Of a DNA stretch of 64,000 bases, positions 58,175 through 64,000 are shown piece after piece. Source of the DNA: Novosphingobium sp. Fuku2-ISO-50 (GTDB lineage: Bacteria; Pseudomonadota; Alphaproteobacteria; Sphingomonadales; Sphingomonadaceae). Made by a program: the position numbers and the translations under genes. Below the pieces are notes generated by a model. The model saw nothing but the letters and a program-made list of their open reading frames with translations. It was not told where the DNA came from and made no database searches. The stretch is from NCBI RefSeq assembly GCF_001519055.1, contig NZ_KQ954289.1, positions 124,001 through 188,000 on the forward strand, given 5' to 3'. The stretch's first letter is position 1, and every line of letters starts with the position of its first letter.

Positions 58175-59533
58175 TCAGCGCATCAGCACGAGTTCTTCGG
58201 CCATCGAGGGGTGCAGCGCGACAGTCGCATCGAAATCGGCCTTGGTCAGCCCGGCCTTGACCGCGATCGCCGCCGCCTGAAGCACTTCGGGGGCGTCGGG
58301 GCCGATCATGTGAATACCCAGAACGCGATCGGTCGCGGCATCGACGACAAGCTTGTAGAAGCCGCGTTCGATGCGCTCGCTGAAAATATTCTTCATCGGG
58401 CGGAAATCGCTGGTGAAGATCCTGATGTCGCCGTGCGTTGCGCGGGCTTCGGCTTCGGTCGGGCCGACGGATGCCAGCGGCGGCTGCGAAAATACCGCGC
58501 TCGGGATCGCTTCGTAGGACACGGCGCCGGGTTTGCCGCCGAATTGGGTGTCGGAAAAGGCATGGCCTTCGCGGATCGCGATCGGAGTCAATTGCACCCG
58601 GTCGGTCACATCACCCACGGCAAACACACTGGGGCATGACGTGCGCCCGTCGGCATCGACCGGGATTTCGCCGCGCGTGCCAAGCGCAATTCCGGCGTTT
58701 TCCAGCCCCAGCCCGGCGGTATTGGGTCGGCGCCCGGTGGCGACGAGCACGACATCGGCGGCAATCGGCGCGCCCCCGTCGGTGACATGGACAAGCAGGC
58801 TGCTGTCTTCGCCTTTTTCGACGCGGTCAAACGGGGCGTCGAAGCGATAGGCGATCCCGCGCGCGCGGGTGATCGCCAGCAGGCGTTCGCGCAAATCGAT
58901 GTCATAGCCGCGCAAGATCGTGTCGCTGCGGTTGACCACGGTCACGGCGCAGCCGAGCGCGTTGAAAATTCCCGCGAATTCCATCGCGATATAGCCCGCG
59001 CCGGCAATCACCACCCTGGCCGGCAACGTTTCCAGATGAAACACCTCGTTCGACGTGATGCAATGCTCGGCGCCGGGAAATTCGGGCATGACCGGCCAGG
59101 CACCCGTCGCGATGAGGATTTTGGCGGCAGTCACCGTCTCGCCCGACGCTTTCAGCCGCACGCTGTTGGGGCCGACAATCTCGGCGCGATCGAGGAAATG
59201 CGTGACTTTGTTGGATTCAAGCGTGCGGGTATAGGCGGCGTTGAGCCGATCGACATCGCGCGCAACGGCGTCGCGCAATTTCGGCCAGTCAAATCGCGCG
59301 CCTTCGACAGTCCAGCCATAGTCTGCCGCGTGCCCCAGATCATCGGCAAACTGCGAGGCATAGACCAACAGCTTTTTGGGGACGCAACCCCGGATGACGC
59401 ATGTCCCGCCGATGCGGAATTCCTCCGCCACCGCAACCCGCGCGCCATGCCCGGCGGCAATGCGGCTCGCGCGCACCCCGCCCGAGCCCGCGCCGATCAC
59501 GAACAGGTCATAGTCGAACGCGGATTGCGGCAT
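58175..59533 (-). CDS. gor: Glutathione-disulfide reductase
   Basis: FAD/NADPH disulfide reductase restoring reduced glutathione. The redox-active pair is in GGTCVIRGCVPKKLLVYAS (CxxxxC); FDYDLFVIGAGSGGVRASRIAA binds FAD; VIAGAGYIAMEFAGIFNALG with a following Arg pattern binds NADPH; the C-terminal VALHPSMAEELVLMR is the dimer-interface His-Pro-Ser. It is 452 aa. Last in the leftward series pgi-gor. Confidence 0.96.
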   Translation of the reverse strand: MPQSAFDYDLFVIGAGSGGVRASRIAAGHGARVAVAEEFRIGGTCVIRGCVPKKLLVYASQFADDLGHAADYGWTVEGARFDWPKLRDAVARDVDRLNAAYTRTLESNKVTHFLDRAEIVGPNSVRLKASGETVTAAKILIATGAWPVMPEFPGAEHCITSNEVFHLETLPARVVIAGAGYIAMEFAGIFNALGCAVTVVNRSDTILRGYDIDLRERLLAITRARGIAYRFDAPFDRVEKGEDSSLLVHVTDGGAPIAADVVLVATGRRPNTAGLGLENAGIALGTRGEIPVDADGRTSCPSVFAVGDVTDRVQLTPIAIREGHAFSDTQFGGKPGAVSYEAIPSAVFSQPPLASVGPTEAEARATHGDIRIFTSDFRPMKNIFSERIERGFYKLVVDAATDRVLGIHMIGPDAPEVLQAAAIAVKAGLTKADFDATVALHPSMAEELVLMR

Positions 59534-59587
59534 GGGTTGGTCCTGTAAAAATGGAAGCGCACGATATGGCGTGTCCTGCGCGATTTT

Positions 59588-61108
59588 CTAGCCCCGCAGA
59601 CCCGCCGCTGCGAGCAGCGCTTCGGTTGACGGGTCAAAGCCTTCGCCGTCGCCCGCATCGATCTGTTTGGCGATCGCCTTGCCCAGTTCCACGCCGAACT
59701 GATCGAACGGGTTGATCCCCAGCAGCGCCGCCGAAACGAACGTGCGATGTTCGTGAAACGCGATCAGCGCGCCGAGCGTGGCCGGATTGAGATCTTCGGC
59801 GAGGAACGTTGCCGAAGGGCGATTGCCGGGATAGGCGCGCGCGCCGTCGTCGGAAGCCTTGCCCGCCATCAGCGCCGCGCCTTGCGCAAAGCAGTTCGAC
59901 AACAGGATCTGATGGTGCAGGGGATCGAGATCGTGGCCGGGGATCTTGATCGCCAGAAAATCGACCGGGATCATATGCGTCCCCTGATGCAGCAGCTGAA
60001 ACACCGCATGTTGCGCATCGGTGCCCACGCCGCCCCATGTGACGGGCGCGCTCGGCCGGGTCAGCGGCTGCCCATCGGCGGTCACGCGTTTGCCGTTCGA
60101 TTCCATTTCGAGCTGTTGCAGATAGTCGGGAAAAAGCGCGAGGCGTTCGTCATAGGCAAAGACCGCGCGGGTCTGGCACTTGAACGCCTGCGTATAGAGA
60201 AGGTCGGCAAAGGCGGCGCGCACGACGACATTGCTGTCGATCGGGGCCTCGATGAAATGGTGATCGATCGCCGCCGCTCCGGCGAGGAATTCGGCAAACC
60301 CTTCAAAGCCGATCGCCAGCGCGATGGGAAAGCCGATCGACGACCACAGCGAATAGCGCCCGCCGACGCTTTCGGAAAACGGCAGCACGCGGGTATCATC
60401 GACGCCCCATTCGACGGCCTTTTCGGGCGAAGCGGTCAGCGCGACGACGCGGCCATAGGGATCGTCAACCCCGCCTTCGCGCAGCCAGTCGAGCGCCGAA
60501 GCGGCGTTGGTCATCGTTTCGGTGGTGGTAAACGTCTTGGAGGCTACCGCGATCATCGTCGTTGCCGGATCGCAGCCCCGGAATGCCGCTTCGAGCGCGC
60601 AGCCGTCGATATTCGACACGACATGAACGGCAACGCGCGCGCCGTCGCGAGTCAGGGCGTCGATCGCCAGCGCCGGTCCGAGCGCCGACCCGCCGATGCC
60701 GATGTGGATCAGCGAGCGCACTTCGCCGAACAGCCCTTCATGGATCGCTTCGACCAGCCCTTGCATGCGTTCGTGCAGCGCTTCGGCCTCGACCACGCTG
60801 GCCGGCGCGCCCACGCCGCGCTGGGCGGTATGTTCGGCAGCGCGGCCTTCGGTATTGTTGATGGCTTCGCCTTCGATCAGCTGGCGGCGTTTTTCGGCAA
60901 GGCCCTGCGCCTCGGCCAGACGCGCCAGGATCGCTTCGGCGGCGGGGAACAGATGCGTCTTGGACCAGTCAAACCGAATCGGCCCGCCGGGCAGGTCGAG
61001 CGTCGTGCAATAGCGATCGAGCCGCCCCGGCACGGCAAACAGCGCGCCAAGCGTCGGAAATTCGAGCGTCTCAAGCGCATTCCAGAGCGCCGCGGGGGCA
61101 TCGGTCAT
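59588..61108 (-). CDS. pgi: Glucose-6-phosphate isomerase
   Basis: Interconverts glucose-6-phosphate and fructose-6-phosphate. SKTFTTTETMTNAASALDWL, the signature SVGGRYSLWSSIGFPIALAIG, and ESNGKRVTADGQPL are present. GGAG lies 6 nt before the ATG at 61108; an ATG three bases upstream has too short a spacing. It is 506 aa. The gap to gor is 54 bp on the same strand. Confidence 0.96.
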   Translation of the reverse strand: MTDAPAALWNALETLEFPTLGALFAVPGRLDRYCTTLDLPGGPIRFDWSKTHLFPAAEAILARLAEAQGLAEKRRQLIEGEAINNTEGRAAEHTAQRGVGAPASVVEAEALHERMQGLVEAIHEGLFGEVRSLIHIGIGGSALGPALAIDALTRDGARVAVHVVSNIDGCALEAAFRGCDPATTMIAVASKTFTTTETMTNAASALDWLREGGVDDPYGRVVALTASPEKAVEWGVDDTRVLPFSESVGGRYSLWSSIGFPIALAIGFEGFAEFLAGAAAIDHHFIEAPIDSNVVVRAAFADLLYTQAFKCQTRAVFAYDERLALFPDYLQQLEMESNGKRVTADGQPLTRPSAPVTWGGVGTDAQHAVFQLLHQGTHMIPVDFLAIKIPGHDLDPLHHQILLSNCFAQGAALMAGKASDDGARAYPGNRPSATFLAEDLNPATLGALIAFHEHRTFVSAALLGINPFDQFGVELGKAIAKQIDAGDGEGFDPSTEALLAAAGLRG

Positions 61109-61295
61109 CATGAACTCCAAATTTCGCGCCAGGTGGATTGCGGTGTCTTGTGCCCGACCTCGGCTTTTCCGCCAAGCGTTGGCATGGCTCGATCAACGCC
61201 TTGCGCATTGCTATGCGTGGCGACGGTGTCGCTTTAGGGAACGTCTATCGCATTTTCCCTGATGAACACGCTTGACGGAACGCAACCGGCCCAAC

Positions 61296-62210
61296 ATGAC
61301 CGCGACGATGAACGATAAGCCCGAACAGAGCCCGGAAGGCGCTGCGACCAAGCCCGCTCGCGATTCCTCGGCTGACCCCGTCGCCGCGATCGCGGCAAAG
61401 ATTGCACGCGGCGAAACGCTCGACAAGCCCAAGAAAGAAGACGAAAATTTCTTCGTCTTCCTGATCAAGCTGATCCTGATCGTCGGCATTTTCCGCAGCT
61501 TCATCTTTTCGCCCTTCAACATTCCGTCGGAATCGATGCTGCCACGGCTCGAAAACGGCGATTATCTGCTCGCGGCAAAATGGCCCTATGGCTTTTCGAA
61601 ATATTCGATGCCGTTCAGCCTGCCGCTGATCCCCGGACGGATCCTGCCGCATCAGCCGGCCCGTGGCGACGTGGTGATCTTCAAGGCGCCCCCGGGCAAC
61701 GATGTCGATTATATCAAGCGCGTGATCGGGCTGCCGGGCGATACCATCCAGATGAAGGGCGGCGTGCTGTTCATCAACGGCATGGCGGTGCCCAAAGTGC
61801 GCCAAGCGGATTTCGTCATCCGCATTTCGCCCAACACCAATTGCGTTTCGCCCGAATTCGAAGTGCTCGAAAAAGACGGTACGCCGACCTGTCATTATCC
61901 GCAGTTCAAGGAAACGCTGCCGGAGGGCAAGAGCTACAACGTGCTCGACCTCGGCTATCGCCCGCAGGATGACACAGTGCCGGTGACCATCCCGGCCGAC
62001 CGCCTGTTTCTGATGGGCGACAATCGCGACAATTCGATGGACAGCCGTTTCCCCGCCATGGAAGGCGGCGGCATCGGTCTCGTGCCGCAGGAAAACCTGG
62101 TCGGGCGCGCCACGATCGTGATGTGGTCGACCGATGGCGGCGCCAACTGGTTCCTGCCCTGGACCTGGTTCACGGCGGCGCGGTGGAACCGCATCGGAGG
62201 CCTGTTCTGA
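61296..62210 (+). CDS. lepB: Signal peptidase I
   Basis: Cleaves signal peptides at the outer face of the inner membrane. A polar 45-residue cytosolic leader is followed by one helix FFVFLIKLILIVGIFRSFIF. The catalytic Ser is in IPSESMLPRLENGD and the Lys in DYIKRVIGLPGD; RLFLMGDNRDNSMDSR is the C-terminal signature. ATG 61296 and ATG 61308 are both possible; no strong ribosome site distinguishes them. Its stop overlaps the rnc start. Confidence 0.95.
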   Translation: MTATMNDKPEQSPEGAATKPARDSSADPVAAIAAKIARGETLDKPKKEDENFFVFLIKLILIVGIFRSFIFSPFNIPSESMLPRLENGDYLLAAKWPYGFSKYSMPFSLPLIPGRILPHQPARGDVVIFKAPPGNDVDYIKRVIGLPGDTIQMKGGVLFINGMAVPKVRQADFVIRISPNTNCVSPEFEVLEKDGTPTCHYPQFKETLPEGKSYNVLDLGYRPQDDTVPVTIPADRLFLMGDNRDNSMDSRFPAMEGGGIGLVPQENLVGRATIVMWSTDGGANWFLPWTWFTAARWNRIGGLF

Positions 62211-62944
62211 GCGCGCCGATCGAGCCCGGCACGCGGCAGTTCCTGTTGGAGCTGTTCGGCGACGCGCCCGGTCGTGATGATTTCGGTCGTGATGATTTCG
62301 GTCGTGATGATTCCGGTCGCGAGGATCCGGGCCGCGAGGATCTTTGGCGCGAAGCGCTGACGCACGGCTCTCTGGGCGAAGCGCGCGATTATCAAAGGCT
62401 TGAGTTTCTCGGCGATCGGGTTCTGGGTCTGGCGATTGCCGATTGGCTCTATACCGATACCGACGCCAGCGAAGGAAAGCTGTCGCAGCGGCTCAATGCG
62501 CTGGTCAGCCGTGAAACCTGCGCCGATGTTGCGCGCGCGCTGGGCATCGCGCCGCATATCCGACTGGGCAAGCAGGCGCGCGACGACGGCGGCGCGCAAA
62601 GCGACAATATCCTCGGCGATGTCATGGAGGCGCTGATCGGCGCTCTGTTCATCGAGCGCGGCTTTGACGATGCGCGCGACTTCGTGCGGCGCGCCTGGGC
62701 CGCGCCGATGGCCTCCGGCGCCGGACAGCGCAAACATCCCAAGGCGGCCTTGCAGGAATGGGCCGCCGGCAATCGCCGCAAGCCGCCCGTCTACACCCTG
62801 GCCGCGCGCGAAGGCCCCGACCACGCCGCCACTTTCATCGTATCGGTCAAAGTGGCGGGCGTCGGCGAATGCACCGCGCGCGGATCGAGCAAGCAGGAGG
62901 CGGAAACAGCCGCCGCCCGCGATTTCATGAAGACTTTTGCATGA
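62207..62944 (+). CDS. rnc: Ribonuclease III with N-terminal pentapeptide repeats
   Basis: Double-strand-specific endoribonuclease. Signature YQRLEFLGDRVLGLAIADWL, second acidic block NILGDVMEALIGALFIERG, and a C-terminal dsRNA-binding domain HPKAALQEWAAGNRRKPPVY. The only start that fits is CTG at 62207: GGAGG lies exactly 6 nt upstream and it overlaps the lepB stop (CTGA). In-frame ATG/GTG codons lie only well inside lepB. Residues 22-46 are five copies of GR(D/E)D(F/S/P/L), encoded by 15-bp repeats, absent from usual RNase III. About 245 aa. The era ATG overlaps its stop. Confidence 0.93.
   Translation: MSAPIEPGTRQFLLELFGDAPGRDDFGRDDFGRDDSGREDPGREDLWREALTHGSLGEARDYQRLEFLGDRVLGLAIADWLYTDTDASEGKLSQRLNALVSRETCADVARALGIAPHIRLGKQARDDGGAQSDNILGDVMEALIGALFIERGFDDARDFVRRAWAAPMASGAGQRKHPKAALQEWAAGNRRKPPVYTLAAREGPDHAATFIVSVKVAGVGECTARGSSKQEAETAAARDFMKTFA
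62270..62344 (+). repeat. Five 15-bp tandem repeats in rnc
   Basis: Units begin at 62270, 62285, 62300, 62315 and 62330 with the consensus GGTCGTGATGATTTC. The first two are identical, the third has one change and the last two have drifted, mostly at synonymous or conservative sites (GRDDF to GREDL). Confidence 0.95.
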
Positions 62945-63882
62945 CCGGAACCGACATCACCAACACGCCCCCCTCCTCCGAACCGACCGCTGCGCCGCAT
63001 TGCGGTCTTGTCGCGATCATCGGCGCGCCCAACGCGGGCAAATCAACGCTGGTCAACGCGCTCGTCGGCCAAAAGGTCGCGATTGTCTCGAACAAGGCGC
63101 AGACCACGCGCGCCCGGCTGATGGGCATTGCGCTCGAAGGCCCGGCACAGATCATGCTGGTCGACACGCCCGGCCTGTTCGAGCCACGCCGCAGGCTCGA
63201 TCGCGCGATGGTCCATGCCGCCTGGGGCGGCGCCGAGGCCGCCGATGCGATTGTCCTGGTGGTCGATGCGCGCAAGAAGCGTCGCGAATATCTCGAACCG
63301 ATTCTGACGACGCTGGCCACGCGGCCCGAACGGCGCATTCTCGTGCTCAACAAAGTCGATTCCACCGCCAAGGAGCCCTTGCTGGTCGCTGCACAGGAAC
63401 TGAGCGCCGCCGGCGGATTCGACGAAGTGTTCTTCATCTCGGCGCTGACCGGCGATGGCGTTGCGGAGTTGAAGGCCCGGCTGGGTGCGCTGATGCCCGA
63501 AGGCCCCTGGCACTATCCCGAAGATCAGGTGTCCGACGCGTCGGAGCGCCTGCTGGCCACCGAGATCACGCGCGAACAGCTCTATCGCCAGCTTCACGAC
63601 GAATTGCCCTATGACAGCGCAGTACGGCCCGAAAGCTACAAGGTCCGGCCCGACGGCTCGGTCGAGATTCACCAGCAGATCGTTATCGCGCGCGACAGCC
63701 AGCGACCGATCGTCCTGGGCAAGGGCGGCTCCAAGCTGAAAGTGATCGGCGAAGCCGCGCGCAAGGAACTGGCAGAGCTGCTCGGCGTACGCGTTCACCT
63801 GTTCCTTCATGTCAAGGTCGAGGAAAACTGGGCCGACAGCCGCGATCTTTATGAAGAGATCGGGCTCGACTGGGTTCAGTAA
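62941..63882 (+). CDS. era: GTPase Era
   Basis: Essential GTPase that assists 16S rRNA maturation and 30S assembly. G1 is IIGAPNAGKSTLVNALVGQK, G2 is TTRARLMGI, G3 is VDTPGLF, G4 is LNKVD. The C-terminal KH domain contains VIARDSQRPIVLGKGGSKLKVIG. The ATG at 62941 overlaps the rnc stop (ATGA); 313 aa. Last gene of lepB-rnc-era in this window. Confidence 0.97.
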   Translation: MTGTDITNTPPSSEPTAAPHCGLVAIIGAPNAGKSTLVNALVGQKVAIVSNKAQTTRARLMGIALEGPAQIMLVDTPGLFEPRRRLDRAMVHAAWGGAEAADAIVLVVDARKKRREYLEPILTTLATRPERRILVLNKVDSTAKEPLLVAAQELSAAGGFDEVFFISALTGDGVAELKARLGALMPEGPWHYPEDQVSDASERLLATEITREQLYRQLHDELPYDSAVRPESYKVRPDGSVEIHQQIVIARDSQRPIVLGKGGSKLKVIGEAARKELAELLGVRVHLFLHVKVEENWADSRDLYEEIGLDWVQ

Positions 63883-63930
63883 GAGCTTGACAGCCCGGAC
63901 CAAGGCTGGCTCCACGGGTGGCGGGGTTTC

Positions 63931-63971
63931 ATGAACGATTGTCGGCAGGAATTGCGCCGCCAATCGTTCAT
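63931..63971. promoter_or_regulatory. Long inverted repeat downstream of era
   Basis: ATGAACGATTG (63931-63941) pairs with CAATCGTTCAT (63961-63971); after one mismatch a further 4 bp (CGGC/GCCG) pair, leaving a 9-base loop. No T-tract follows; a TATAAT lies at 63980-63985. It may be an operator or hairpin ahead of a gene that begins beyond the window, or a terminator-like structure for era. Confidence 0.45.
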
Positions 63972-64000
63972 CTTGGGTTTATAATTGTAACGCGCAGCTA

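Noticed and set aside
62270..62344. Tandem repeats in rnc as a CRISPR or intergenic array
   Set aside because: Units are contiguous, without spacers, and in frame inside the coding sequence.

Overview
The window is a 64 kb piece of a high-GC alphaproteobacterial chromosome, most likely from the order Sphingomonadales. The clues are a crtY-crtI-crtB carotenoid cluster, an Entner-Doudoroff operon (zwf-pgl-edd-glk), a CcrM-type GANTC methyltransferase, folate-dependent TrmFO, a three-subunit proton-pumping transhydrogenase, split glycine decarboxylase P-protein and a pyruvate dehydrogenase E1-beta with a fused lipoyl domain. The genus cannot be fixed from the sequence alone. No rRNA, prophage, complete IS element or CRISPR array is visible. 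Most of the window is dense core-genome coding sequence with short or overlapping gene junctions.

Layout. 0-9 kb: the end of gyrA with a coupled DUF952 gene, a YhhN membrane protein, trmFO, an EF-hand protein, then pdhA-pdhB followed by a degenerate squalene/phytoene synthase-like gene. 9-17 kb: two identical tRNA-Arg(ACG) genes, a Nudix hydrolase, a Flp pilin, a leftward unit (54-aa membrane protein, 641-aa exported protein, xerD, accA), aroK-aroB, a CsaA-like protein and an enoyl-CoA hydratase. 17-24 kb: the ED operon, an HNH-like protein and a polytopic membrane protein. 24-36 kb: a lone cpaF ATPase, an EamA transporter, an acyl-CoA ligase, the gcvT-gcvH-gcvPA-gcvPB operon behind a tandem glycine riboswitch, an atypical SDR and dgt. 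36-41 kb: a transhydrogenase operon led by a 40-aa cytochrome-oxidase-IV-like gene and interrupted by a DUF559 cassette, then a divergent AAA+ response regulator. 41-50 kb: folP, ccrM, rnhB, a HAD phosphatase, dapD, a cupin, a small secreted protein, thiC with a TPP riboswitch, and a Baeyer-Villiger-type monooxygenase. 50-64 kb: crtY-crtI-LOG-crtB, a cytochrome b/molybdopterin oxidoreductase pair, two SDRs, gor, pgi and the lepB-rnc-era operon.

How the genes fit together. zwf, pgl, edd, glk and pgi make the upper part of glucose oxidation by the Entner-Doudoroff route; pdhAB leads into acetyl-CoA and accA into fatty acids. zwf, the transhydrogenase and gor form the NADPH/glutathione redox supply. 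The crt genes need GGPP made elsewhere. ccrM, gyrA, xerD, rnhB and dgt serve chromosome maintenance.

The most unusual items are: (1) nine GANTC sites in 110 bp immediately upstream of ccrM, including a perfect inverted repeat; (2) a DUF559 endonuclease-like cassette, bounded by inverted repeats, sitting between the two pntA genes with start/stop overlaps at both ends; (3) in-frame 15- and 18-bp tandem repeats in housekeeping genes (rnc, aroK, pgl, crtY), plus a 20-bp tandem array that begins with the cpaF stop codon; (4) an apparent CTG start for rnc; (5) a GAFAGA variant of the sigma-54 contact loop; (6) matching TTAAT-N6-ATTAA palindromes before two acyl-CoA metabolism genes; (7) three tightly spaced palindromes before zwf.
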